Positions 14,597 through 22,875 of a stretch of DNA of 29,758 nucleotides are shown here, piece after piece. Numbering within the stretch: the first letter of the stretch is position 1; each line of letters opens with the position of its first letter. The DNA comes from DASZZY01 sp036260395 (lineage in GTDB: Bacteria; Actinomycetota; UBA4738; CALAEC01). The notes beneath the pieces were generated by a model, which saw nothing but the letters and a program-made list of their open reading frames with translations, was not told the origin of the DNA and searched no databases. The position numbers and the translations under genes are program-made. The stretch lies in the NCBI GenBank assembly GCA_036260395.1, contig DASZZY010000177.1:1-29758 (forward strand). The letters are read 5' to 3'.

Positions 14597-17451
14597 GCAC
14601 GCGGGCCGGCCGGCGCCAGGCATCCCGGCGCTCCGGGGACGGGGCCTCCCGGACCTCGACGCCGAAGCGGCGGCGGGACGCGAAGCGCGAGCCGCCGGAG
14701 CGCAAGCGACCGCTCTCGCCCGATCTCCGCATCCTGCAAACCCAGGTGTTCCGGGGGCCGAACTACTACTCCTACGAGCCCGCGATCCGTCTGCTGGTCG
14801 ACCTCGGCCCGCTGGAGGACTGGCCGTCCAACACGATCGAGGGCTTCAACGACGCCCTCGCGGAGCTCCTGCCGGGGCTCGCCGACCATTCCTGCTCGCT
14901 GGGGCGCCCCGGCGGCTTCCTCGAACGGCTCCGCGACGGGACGTGGCTGGGCCACGTGGCCGAGCACGTGGCCATCGAGCTCCAGCGCGAGGCCGGGACG
15001 CATTCGTATCGGGGGAAGACCCGCAGCGCCGGGGCGCCCGGCCGCTACAACGTGATCTTCGGCTACGGCGAGGAGCAGGTCGGGCTGGCGGCCGGGAAGC
15101 TGGCCGTCCGCCTGGTCAACCACCTGGTCCGTGCGGAGGACGGCTTCGACTTCCTCGGTGAGCTCGAGCGGCTCATCCTCCTGGCGGAGCGCCGGGCGTT
15201 CGGGCCCTCGACCCAGGCCCTGGTCGACGAGGCGCACAGCCGCGACATCCCATACATCCGGCTCAACGAGCGGTCGCTGGTCCAGCTGGGGCAGGGGGCG
15301 TACCAGCGGCGGATCCGGGCCACGATGACGTCGCTGACCCCGGCGCTGGCCGTCGACATCGCCGGCGACAAGAGCCTGACCAACCGGTTGCTGGCCGCGG
15401 CGGGGCTGCCCGTCCCCCGCTCCGAGCCCGTCCGCGACGAGGACGGCGCCGCGGACGCCGCCCGGAGGATCGGCTACCCCGTGGTCACCAAGCCGTTGGA
15501 CGGCAACCACGGCCGCGGCGTGAGCCTCGACCTCCGGAACGAGCGGGCCGTCCGGCGGGGGTTCAACAAGGCGGCCCCCGAGTCGCGGCGGGGGGCGGTG
15601 GTCGTCGAGTCCTACATCGCCGGGCGCGACTACCGGGTGCTGGTGATCGGAGGGCACATGGTCGCCGTCGCGGAGCGCATCCCCGCCCACGTCGTGGCCG
15701 ATGGCGCGCACACCGTCAAGGACCTGGTGGACGCGGCCAACGAGGATCCGCGCCGGGGGATCGGTCACGAGAAGGTCCTGACGAAGATCAAGGTGGACGA
15801 CGGCGCCAGGGAGCTCCTCAAGAAGCAGGGCCTCACGCTGCACGACGTGCCCGCGGAGGGTCGGGTCGTCTACCTGGCGGCCACCGGGAACCTGTCCACC
15901 GGCGGGATCGCCATCGACCGCACCTGGGAGGCCCACGAGGAGAACGTGGAGATCGCCGAGGAGGCCGCCCGGGTCGTTGGGCTCGACGTCGCCGGCATCG
16001 ACTTCCTGACCCCGGACATCTCCCAGCCCGTCCGCGAGACGGGCGGGGCGATCGTCGAGGTGAACGCCGCGCCCGGCTTCCGCATGCACACCCACCCCAC
16101 CGAGGGCGAGCCCCAGTACGTGGCCAAGCCGGTGATCGACCTGCTGTTCCCGCCGGGCACGCCGTCGCGGATCCCGATCGTCGCGGTGACCGGCTCCAAC
16201 GGGAAGACCACCACGGTCCGGATGATCGCCCACGTCTTCGAGCGGATGGGGCGGAAGGTCGGGATGACGACCACCGACGGGATCTACATCGACGGGCGCC
16301 TGGTGCGGAAGGTGGACGCCAGCGGGCCGAAGTCGGCCACGATGGTCCTCCAGAACCCGCGGATCGACTTCGCGGTGTTCGAGGTGGCCCGCGGCGGGAT
16401 CCTCCGCGAGGGCCTGGGCTACGGGCGCAACGACGTCGCGGTGGTGACGAACGTCACCGGCGACCACCTGGGCATCAAGGACATCGACTCCTTGGAGCAG
16501 CTCGCCGAGGTCAAGCGGGTCATCGTCGAGGCCGTCCCCCGGAGCGGCACGGCGGTCCTCAACGCCGACGACCCGCTGGTGGCGGACATGCGCCGGCACA
16601 CCCGGGGCGCGGTGATCCTGTTCTCGATGCAGGAACGCAACGATCTAGTTGAGCGGTGGGTGCGCCGCGGGAACAAGGCCGTGGTGCTCGATCGCGACGA
16701 TCGCGGCGAGCGCATCGTCATCCGCGAGGGCCGCCGGTCGACGCCCATCGCCTACACCCACCTGCTCCCCTCGACGTTCGACGGGCGGGCCCGGATGATG
16801 GTCCAGAACGCCATGGCGGCCGCGGCCGCCGCCCACGCCGCCGGCGCCCACCTCCACGACATCCGCCAGGGGCTCCGTACGTTCACCACGTCGATCCTCG
16901 AGGCCCCCGGGCGGCTGAACCTGGTCGACGTGGGCGGCGTCAAGGTGCTCATCGACTACGCCCACAACCCCCACGGGCTCGAGACCGTCGGCGACTTCGT
17001 CGAGCGGGTGACCGCCGACGCCCCGACCGGCGGCCGTCCCGGCACGGCGTCGTGGTCGGCGAACCTCCGCGTCGGCGTGGTCGCCACACCGGGCGACCGC
17101 CGCGAGGAGGACATGCGCGAGTTGGGGCGCGTGGCGGCCCGCTACTTCGACGACGTCATCGTCCGGGAGGACGAGAACCCCCGCGGGCGGAAGCGGGGGC
17201 AGACCGCGGCGATCGTGGCCGAGGGCGTGCGCGAGGCCATGCGGGACGGGGCGCGGGCCGGCAACGTCGAGATCGTCGTCGACGAGATGGAGGCCGCCCG
17301 CCGGGCGCTGACCCGCAGCCGTCCCGGGGACCTGGTCGTGCTCTGCGTCGACCACGCCGACCGCGTGTGGCGGGAGATCGAGGGGATGCGGATCCCCCCC
17401 GCGGCGGGCGGGGGCAACGGCCGGGCGGCGGGCCCCCGCCGCACGCGGTAG
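14593..17451 (+). CDS. cphA: Cyanophycin synthetase
   Basis: 952 residues. CphA extends a poly-aspartate backbone and adds arginine to each side chain using two ATP. After a basic, disordered extension of about 40 residues (many Arg, Lys and Ser) comes the N domain, which begins LRILQTQVFRGPNYYSYEPA. The ATP-grasp G domain covers about 220-500 (VVTKPLDGNHGRGV, EVNAAPGFRMHTHP). The Mur-ligase-like M domain follows, with the P-loop GSNGKTTT at 534-541, TTTDGIYIDG, EVARGGILREGL, TNVTGDHLG, NADDP and DYAHNPHGLE. All three domains look intact, so both Asp and Arg addition are expected. The N-terminal extension makes it longer than the usual 870-900 residues. It is coupled to cyanophycinase upstream, and its TAG is 1 base before the next gene. 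Confidence 0.96.
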   Translation: MSTRAGRRQASRRSGDGASRTSTPKRRRDAKREPPERKRPLSPDLRILQTQVFRGPNYYSYEPAIRLLVDLGPLEDWPSNTIEGFNDALAELLPGLADHSCSLGRPGGFLERLRDGTWLGHVAEHVAIELQREAGTHSYRGKTRSAGAPGRYNVIFGYGEEQVGLAAGKLAVRLVNHLVRAEDGFDFLGELERLILLAERRAFGPSTQALVDEAHSRDIPYIRLNERSLVQLGQGAYQRRIRATMTSLTPALAVDIAGDKSLTNRLLAAAGLPVPRSEPVRDEDGAADAARRIGYPVVTKPLDGNHGRGVSLDLRNERAVRRGFNKAAPESRRGAVVVESYIAGRDYRVLVIGGHMVAVAERIPAHVVADGAHTVKDLVDAANEDPRRGIGHEKVLTKIKVDDGARELLKKQGLTLHDVPAEGRVVYLAATGNLSTGGIAIDRTWEAHEENVEIAEEAARVVGLDVAGIDFLTPDISQPVRETGGAIVEVNAAPGFRMHTHPTEGEPQYVAKPVIDLLFPPGTPSRIPIVAVTGSNGKTTTVRMIAHVFERMGRKVGMTTTDGIYIDGRLVRKVDASGPKSATMVLQNPRIDFAVFEVARGGILREGLGYGRNDVAVVTNVTGDHLGIKDIDSLEQLAEVKRVIVEAVPRSGTAVLNADDPLVADMRRHTRGAVILFSMQERNDLVERWVRRGNKAVVLDRDDRGERIVIREGRRSTPIAYTHLLPSTFDGRARMMVQNAMAAAAAAHAAGAHLHDIRQGLRTFTTSILEAPGRLNLVDVGGVKVLIDYAHNPHGLETVGDFVERVTADAPTGGRPGTASWSANLRVGVVATPGDRREEDMRELGRVAARYFDDVIVREDENPRGRKRGQTAAIVAEGVREAMRDGARAGNVEIVVDEMEAARRALTRSRPGDLVVLCVDHADRVWREIEGMRIPPAAGGGNGRAAGPRRTR

Positions 17452-17452
17452 C

Positions 17453-18619
17453 GTGCCGAGCTTCGGAGATTTTCAGAGCGAGATCTACCTCGGCGGCCTC
17501 CAGGGCGTCACCCCGGAGCTCCCCGTGTCGATGGCCGAGCTCGAGCGCCGGGCCCAGGGGGCCATGGCGCCAGAGGCCTGGGACTACGTGGCCGGCGGCG
17601 CTGGACTCGAGGACACCGTTCATGCCAACCGCGACGCGTTCCGCCGATGGCGGATCGTGCCCCGCCACCTCCGCGGGGTGGCCGAGCGGGAACTGGGCGT
17701 GGACGTCCTCGGCACCCGGATCCCGGCACCGGTCCTGCTGGCCCCGATCGGCGTGCAGGGCATCGTCCATCCCGACGCCGAGGTGGCGGTGGCCCGGGCG
17801 GCATCCTCGCTGGGCGTCCCGATCGTGCTGTCGACGCTCTCGTCGAAGACGATGGAGGAGGTAGCCGAGGCCTGCGGCGACGGGCCCCGGTGGTACCAGC
17901 TCTACTGGCCGAACGAGCCGGACGTCACCAAGAGCTTCCTGTCCAGGGCCGAGGCCGCCGCCTACGGGGCCGTGGTCGTCACGCTGGACACCAACCTGCT
18001 GGCCTGGCGCCCGCGCGACCTCCAGCGGGCGTTCCTCCCGTTCCTCCGGGCCGAGGGCATCGCCAACTACACCTCCGATCCCGCGTTCCGCGCGGGGCTG
18101 GACCGGCCGCCGGAGGAGGAGGTGATGGGCGCCGTGCTCCGGTGGGTCCAGGTCTACCCGCATCCCCAGGCGACCTGGGACGGGCTGGCGCTGATCCGCG
18201 ACCACACGAGGCTGCCGGTGCTCCTCAAGGGCGTCCTGCACCCCGACGACGCCCGGAAGGCCATGGAGGCCGGCGTCGACGGCCTGATCGTGTCGAACCA
18301 CGGGGGCCGCCAGGTCGACGGGGCGATCGCCACGCTCGATGCGCTCCCGGGCGTGGTGGATGCGGTCGGCTCGGCCGTCCCCGTCCTGCTGGACTCCGGG
18401 ATCCGGACCGGCGCCGACGCCGTCAAGGCGCTGGCCCTGGGGGCCCGGGCCGTGCTCCTGGGCCGTCCGTACATCTGGGGGCTGGGGGTGGCCGGCGAGG
18501 ACGGCGTGCGCCACGTGCTGCGGTGCTTCCTGGCCGACCTCGACCTGACGATGGCGCTGTCCGGCCTACGCTCCCCCGCGGGCATCGACCGGTCCCTGCT
18601 GACGCCGATCCCTGGTTAG
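17453..18619 (+). CDS. FMN-dependent 2-hydroxyacid oxidase, lactate 2-monooxygenase-like
   Basis: 388 residues from GTG 17453, one base after the cphA stop. It belongs to the FMN-dependent alpha-hydroxyacid dehydrogenase family (TIM barrel). The N-terminal FGDFQSEIYLGG and DYVAGGAG, APIGVQGIVHP, STLSS, WYQLYWP and VTLDT segments are close to actinobacterial lactate 2-monooxygenases. Active-site residues are Tyr45, Lys259 (LLKG), His283 and Arg286 (SNHGGRQVDG), with DSGIRTGADAVKALALGA as FMN phosphate site. It oxidises lactate or another 2-hydroxyacid. Whether the product is pyruvate (oxidase) or acetate with CO2 (monooxygenase) cannot be decided from sequence. Its place in the cyanophycin operon is unexplained. 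Confidence 0.87.
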   Translation: MPSFGDFQSEIYLGGLQGVTPELPVSMAELERRAQGAMAPEAWDYVAGGAGLEDTVHANRDAFRRWRIVPRHLRGVAERELGVDVLGTRIPAPVLLAPIGVQGIVHPDAEVAVARAASSLGVPIVLSTLSSKTMEEVAEACGDGPRWYQLYWPNEPDVTKSFLSRAEAAAYGAVVVTLDTNLLAWRPRDLQRAFLPFLRAEGIANYTSDPAFRAGLDRPPEEEVMGAVLRWVQVYPHPQATWDGLALIRDHTRLPVLLKGVLHPDDARKAMEAGVDGLIVSNHGGRQVDGAIATLDALPGVVDAVGSAVPVLLDSGIRTGADAVKALALGARAVLLGRPYIWGLGVAGEDGVRHVLRCFLADLDLTMALSGLRSPAGIDRSLLTPIPG

Positions 18620-18832
18620 GGAAGGACCTCTTCCAAGGGCCAGCCCCAGGGAGAGCGAGAAAACGAGCACGGCCCAGGTGACAACGCTGGGCACCAAGAC
18701 GGCGACGGCGACCGAGACCGCGGTCAGCAGCAAGGCCGACACCGGTCGCTCCCACGAAAATCCCCAACCGGCGATGAACGCTGCTGGGGCGGCGAGCAGA
18801 GAGAGGACGAGCCCCACCGGTACGGCTCGCAT
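18566..18832 (-). CDS. Possible small two-TM membrane protein
   Basis: An 88-residue ORF with two hydrophobic segments (about residues 5-23 and 32-66, the second long enough for one or two helices), followed by an Arg-rich tail. It would cover the otherwise empty gap before msrB but overlaps the 3' end of the hydroxyacid oxidase by 54 bases on the opposite strand. There is no good ribosome binding site. No family is recognised. It could be a chance ORF in GC-rich sequence, though the membrane-like composition over the non-overlapping part is suggestive. Confidence 0.38.
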   Translation of the reverse strand: MRAVPVGLVLSLLAAPAAFIAGWGFSWERPVSALLLTAVSVAVAVLVPSVVTWAVLVFSLSLGLALGRGPSLTRDRRQQGPVDARGGA

Positions 18833-18902
18833 GGCGTTGCAACCGTAACACCTCGGGCGACCGAGCGGTACGGCGGCTCCGTGCCGCAGGGCGGCGAGGA
18901 GG

Positions 18903-19310
18903 TTAGGCCTGGTCCTCTGCCGGCCGGAGGCTCAGGCAGACGCCGTTGATGCAGTACCGGAGCCCCGTGGGGGGCGGCCCGTCGTCGAAGACGTGCCCCA
19001 GGTGACTGCCGCAGCGACGGCACACGACCTCCGTCCGCACCATGCCGTGACTGGTGTCCGGATGGAGCTCGACGGCCTCCGCCGCCGCCGGCTCCGTGAA
19101 GCTCGGCCATCCGGTGCCGGAGTCGAACTTGGCGTCCGAGCTGAACAGCTCGGCGCGGCAGGCCGCGCAGCGGAACACGCCGTGCTCCTTGGTGACTGCG
19201 TACTCGTGGCTGAACGGCGGCTCGGTGCCCTTCCGCCGAAGGACCTCGTACTGGAACGGCGTGAGCCGCGCTCGCCACTCCTCCTCGGTGACGTCGCGCT
19301 CGGCTTCCAT
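18903..19310 (-). CDS. msrB: Peptide-methionine (R)-S-oxide reductase
   Basis: A 135-residue MsrB, full length for the single-domain family. It reduces the R-epimer of methionine sulfoxide in oxidised proteins. The zinc site is two CxxC pairs, Cys48/Cys51 (CAAC) and Cys97/Cys100 (CRRC). The substrate pocket has SGTGWPSF and GHVFDDGP. The catalytic residue is Cys120 in GLRYCING. A further Cys125 lies where many MsrBs have serine, so it is a candidate extra thiol. The ATG at 19310 has GGAGGGG just upstream on the minus strand. It is divergently transcribed from the secreted metalloprotease. Confidence 0.96.
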   Translation of the reverse strand: MEAERDVTEEEWRARLTPFQYEVLRRKGTEPPFSHEYAVTKEHGVFRCAACRAELFSSDAKFDSGTGWPSFTEPAAAEAVELHPDTSHGMVRTEVVCRRCGSHLGHVFDDGPPPTGLRYCINGVCLSLRPAEDQA

Positions 19311-19431
19311 GGCCCCTCCAGGCTACTCCTGCGCGCTCGTGGTGGCGGCGATCCGCTGCCTGGTCCTGGCGGCGCCGGCGGGCCGGTAGCCCGCGAGCCC
19401 CTCCGGGCGCGCCGCATCCGGCTCGCTTCGG

Positions 19432-19457
19432 TTGACCGGCTCGTCCGTTGCTATACT
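19432..19457 (+). promoter_or_regulatory. Candidate promoter of the metalloprotease gene
   Basis: TATACT (19452-19457) is a good -10 hexamer. TTGACC (19432-19437) resembles a -35, but the spacer is only 14 bases, so the -35 assignment is doubtful. The coding start follows 30 bases later with an AAGGAG ribosome binding site at 19476-19481, a normal leadered arrangement. Confidence 0.45.
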
Positions 19458-19487
19458 CGCTAGCCGCCCGTCGAGAAGGAGACGTCC

Positions 19488-21176
19488 ATGCCCGCACGCC
19501 GATCCCTCTTGCTCCTGACCGCTCTCTCGCTGCTCCTCCTCCCCGCGACCGCGTCCGGCCAGGGCGGGAGCTCGGCTTCGGGCTCTGACGAAGCAGCCCT
19601 GCCGACCCCCCAGCTCCTCGAGGCCGCGGAGGCGCGAGGCGAGATCACCGCCGACGAGGCCACGCTGTACCTCGCGTACGCCGTGAAGGCCCCCGACAGG
19701 CTTCCCCCCGCGTACCGCAGCGACGTGCCCTGGGACGCCACGCTTCCCCTGTTGCGACTTCGGGAGTCGCTCGAGTCGATGCCGGAGGGGCCCGTGCGGG
19801 CGGAGATCGAGGACGTCCTCGGCGTGTCGGCGGCCGACCTGGCCGACCCGGGCCCGGGCGGCATCGGGACGGACTTCTGCGACATCCTCTCCGTGGCGCC
19901 GATGCCGAACACGATCGAGACCGAGCACTTCTACATCGAGTACAACGCGGCCCTCGTGAACCTCGGGCCGGACGGCCTCACCATCGAGGACTACGTCGAG
20001 TCACTCGAGACGACTTTTGAGACCGAGGTGAACGCCTTCGAGTGGGCCGAACCGCCGGTCTACACACCCGACCCGGCTCCGAACGGCAAGTACCACGTTC
20101 GGATCGACGAGATCACCCCGGTCATCTACGGGTACGTGAGCAACTTCGGCACGCACGCCGGGGAAGTGGGTGACAACCCGAACACCGAGTGGGAGGAGGG
20201 CGACGCCCAGGCCTCGTGCATGGTGGTGAACACCGACTTCTATCTGTTCCCGGGTACGCCCCAGCGGGCGCTGGACGCAACCACGGCGCACGAGTTCGCC
20301 CACTCCATCCAGTTCGGCCTGGGGGCGCTCACCGGCTCCAATGACCCCGACTCGGTCTTCAGCGAGGGCCACGCCACCTGGATGGAGGACGAGGTCTTCG
20401 ACGAGTCCAACGACAACTACAACTACCTGTGGCCTCGGTTCAACGACGACATGGGGGAGCACGAAGGCTCTCCGTACTCCTACTGGATCACGTGGCGAGG
20501 AATGACCGAGCGGTACGGGACCACGGTCCCCGGCGGCGGCGAGGACATCCCGCAGGCGTTCTGGGAGATCCTCAGCCAGACGGAAGCCGTGGGCTATGAG
20601 GGCGAGCCGGTCCTCGGCATGGACGCCATGGACCTCGCCCTCCAAACCCACGGGTGGAACCTGCCCGACGCCTACCACTCGTACGCGATCGCGGTGAAGT
20701 TCAACCGCCCGTGCGAGGGCGGCTACGAGTATCCGTACTGCTTCCAGGAAGGTCCCCAGTACGTGCACGGTGACGGCACCCAGGAAGGCGCCGGACCGAC
20801 CAGGCCGCACGGGGCGATCCCCACGGTCGGAGGGAGCTACAGCGGCGAGGTGCCCGACAACTACGCGCTCAACTGGGTCGTGCTGCCGGAATCCGACCGC
20901 ATGTACCGTGCGTCCCTCACGAACACGTCGGGCGGCGGGGCCTTCCGGCTGAGCGCGGTATGCGACACGGGCCGGGGGTTCCGCATGCGGCACGTACCCC
21001 GGCTGATCGGCCCGGGCCAGACCGGAGGCGTCGTCGTCCGGACGACGGGCTGCGAGCAGACGGTGGCGGTCATCACCAACCTGGCGCAAACCGGGGCCGA
21101 TCCGGAGGCGTCGCAGAACCGCACCTACACGCTGTCCACGGAGGACCGGACGCGGGAGCGCCCCCCGAGGAGCTGA
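19488..21176 (+). CDS. Secreted HExxH zinc metalloprotease-like protein
   Basis: 562 residues with a classic signal peptide (MPARRSLLLLTALSLLLLPA, probable cleavage after TASG) and no further membrane span, so it should be exported. The catalytic signature is AHEFAHSIQFG, with His268, Glu269 and His272, followed by SEGHATWMEDEV. Glu293 is the likely third zinc ligand. This HEFxHxxQ plus EGxATWMED pattern is shared with a group of uncharacterised secreted gluzincin proteases. Residues 400-560 form a Gly-rich beta-type C-terminal region with four cysteines, perhaps disulfide-linked. The ATG at 19488 has AAGGAG 6 bases upstream. The substrate is unknown. Confidence 0.8.
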   Translation: MPARRSLLLLTALSLLLLPATASGQGGSSASGSDEAALPTPQLLEAAEARGEITADEATLYLAYAVKAPDRLPPAYRSDVPWDATLPLLRLRESLESMPEGPVRAEIEDVLGVSAADLADPGPGGIGTDFCDILSVAPMPNTIETEHFYIEYNAALVNLGPDGLTIEDYVESLETTFETEVNAFEWAEPPVYTPDPAPNGKYHVRIDEITPVIYGYVSNFGTHAGEVGDNPNTEWEEGDAQASCMVVNTDFYLFPGTPQRALDATTAHEFAHSIQFGLGALTGSNDPDSVFSEGHATWMEDEVFDESNDNYNYLWPRFNDDMGEHEGSPYSYWITWRGMTERYGTTVPGGGEDIPQAFWEILSQTEAVGYEGEPVLGMDAMDLALQTHGWNLPDAYHSYAIAVKFNRPCEGGYEYPYCFQEGPQYVHGDGTQEGAGPTRPHGAIPTVGGSYSGEVPDNYALNWVVLPESDRMYRASLTNTSGGGAFRLSAVCDTGRGFRMRHVPRLIGPGQTGGVVVRTTGCEQTVAVITNLAQTGADPEASQNRTYTLSTEDRTRERPPRS

Positions 21177-21219
21177 GAGGCGGGCGCCGGGTGCAGGCGG
21201 CCCCGGCGCTCCGCCGCTC

Positions 21220-21225
21220 TATCCT
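21220..21225 (+). promoter_or_regulatory. -10-like element just before the BKACE gene
   Basis: TATCCT ends 7 bases before GTG 21233, which would give a transcript starting on or beside the start codon. There is no ribosome binding site. No -35 is recognisable. Confidence 0.4.
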
Positions 21226-21232
21226 TCGGGTC

Positions 21233-21958
21233 GTGCTCCTCCAGGCCGCCCTCAACGGAAGTCGCCAGCGCGGCGAGCATCTGGCCCTGCCGGTGTCTCC
21301 TCCGGAACTCGCCCTGGACGCCTACCAGGCCGTGGTCGCCGGGGCCGGCGCCGTGCACGTCCATCCCCGCCAGGCCGACGGCACGGAGACGCTGGAGCCC
21401 GGCTCCTGCGCCCTGGCCGTGGCGGCGATCCGTCGAGTGGTCCCCGGGACGCCGGTGGGACTCACTACCGGGGCGTGGATCGAGCCGGATCCCGACCGCC
21501 GGCGGTGGCTGGTGGAGCGGTGGGAGAAGGTCCCCGACTACGCCTCCGTGAACGTCGCCGAGGACGGCTGGGAGGCGGTGGCGGAGGCGGTCCTGGCCCG
21601 GGGGATCGCCGTGGAGGCGGGCCTGACGTCGGTACTCGACGCCGAGTCGCTTGCGGCGAGCGCCCTCGGCGAGCGGTGCCTGCGCACACTCGTGGAGGTA
21701 GCGCAGCCCGACCCGACGGAGGCCGCGGCGGCGGCCGCCGACATCGACGCCACCCTCGACGCCGCGGGGCTCACCCCTCCGCGGCTCCATCACGGGGAGG
21801 GCCCGGCGACCTGGGCGGTGCTCGAGGCGGCCGCCGCCCGCGGCCGGGACATCCGCGTGGGGCTGGAGGACACCCTCGTGCTCCCCGACGGCCGCACCGC
21901 CCGAGACAACGCCGAGCTCGTCCGCGCCGCGGTCCGCCTGGCGGAGGCCGCACCGTGA
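21233..21958 (+). CDS. BKACE family protein (DUF849, 3-keto-5-aminohexanoate cleavage enzyme-like)
   Basis: 241 residues, shorter than the usual 270-310. BKACE enzymes condense a beta-keto acid with acetyl-CoA to give acetoacetate and a new CoA ester, using a metal ion. Visible features are the N-terminal LQAALNGSR, AGAGAVHVHPRQADGTETL with metal ligands His42 and His44, GLTTGAWI, the NVAEDGW strand and GLEDTLVLPDG with Glu212. The specificity cannot be read from sequence. GTG 21233 was chosen because LLQAALNGSR is the family's N terminus and a -10 hexamer lies just upstream. The stop overlaps the exonuclease start (GTGA). Confidence 0.87.
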   Translation: MLLQAALNGSRQRGEHLALPVSPPELALDAYQAVVAGAGAVHVHPRQADGTETLEPGSCALAVAAIRRVVPGTPVGLTTGAWIEPDPDRRRWLVERWEKVPDYASVNVAEDGWEAVAEAVLARGIAVEAGLTSVLDAESLAASALGERCLRTLVEVAQPDPTEAAAAAADIDATLDAAGLTPPRLHHGEGPATWAVLEAAAARGRDIRVGLEDTLVLPDGRTARDNAELVRAAVRLAEAAP

Positions 21959-22875
21959 CGCACCGCCTGCTCCTCGACACCTCGAGCCTGCTGTACCGGG
22001 CGTTCTTCGCGATCCCGGCCACGATCACCGACCGCGACGGGCGTCCGGTCAACGCCGTCCGCGGGTACCTCGACATGACGGCGGCCCTGGTCCGGAACCG
22101 GAACCCCGACGAGGTCGTCCACGTCTACGACGACGACTGGCGCCCCGCGGAGCGGGTGGCCGCGTATGCGGGATACAAGGCGTCGCGGCCGGCGGAGCCG
22201 CCCGAGATCACGGACCAGCTGGCGCTGCTCCGCGAGGTCCTCGATCTCCTGGGGATGGCGCAGGCCAGCGCGCCGGGGTGGGAGGCCGAGGACGCCATCG
22301 GCACGCTGGCCGCCCGGGCGCGTGCCCGCGACCGGATCGAGGTCGTGACCGGCGACCGCGACCTCATCCAGTTGGTCCGCGACCCGACCGTCCGGCTGCT
22401 GTTCACCCGCCGGGGGGTGTCCGAGCTCGACGAGCTCGACGAGGCGGCCGTCCTCGAGCGGTACGGCATCGCGCCCGACCGCTACGCGGACCTGGCCATC
22501 CTGAGGGGCGATCCCTCCGATGGGCTCCCCGGGGTCCGCGGCGTCGGCCCCAAGACCGCCACGGCGCTGGTGGCGGCCTACCCGGACCTCAACGCGATGC
22601 TCGAGGACGCCGAGGCCGAGCGGGCCGGGCCCGGCCCGCTGCGCGGGGCGCCGGGGCTCAAGGCGCGGCTCCGCGGCGCGGCGGAGTACATCGAGGCGAT
22701 GCGCCGGGTGGTGCCGATCCGGACGGAGCTCGAGGTCTCCGAATGGCGGGGCGAGCCCGACGCCGAGGCCCTGGAGCGAACGGGGGAGCGCCGCGCGATC
22801 GCCGAGCCGGTGCGGCGGCTGCGCGAGGCGCTCGAGGCTCAGCGCACGCCCCGACGGGCGCGCCGGACCAGCTGA
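21955..22875 (+). CDS. 5'-3' exonuclease / flap endonuclease, PolA N-terminal type
   Basis: 306 residues, a stand-alone version of the nuclease domain found at the N terminus of DNA polymerase I. It should remove RNA primers or 5' flaps. Metal-binding acidic clusters are seen at LLLDTSSLLYRAFFAIP, VYDDDWRP, GWEAEDAIGTLA and VTGDRDLIQLV, followed by GDPSDGLPGVRGVGPKTA, which combines acidic ligands with the helix-hairpin-helix DNA-binding motif. The Arg-rich C-terminal tail is lineage-specific. GTG 21955 overlaps the BKACE stop by 4 bases. The 3' end overlaps the convergent Mur ligase by 37 bases. Confidence 0.92.
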   Translation: MTHRLLLDTSSLLYRAFFAIPATITDRDGRPVNAVRGYLDMTAALVRNRNPDEVVHVYDDDWRPAERVAAYAGYKASRPAEPPEITDQLALLREVLDLLGMAQASAPGWEAEDAIGTLAARARARDRIEVVTGDRDLIQLVRDPTVRLLFTRRGVSELDELDEAAVLERYGIAPDRYADLAILRGDPSDGLPGVRGVGPKTATALVAAYPDLNAMLEDAEAERAGPGPLRGAPGLKARLRGAAEYIEAMRRVVPIRTELEVSEWRGEPDAEALERTGERRAIAEPVRRLREALEAQRTPRRARRTS

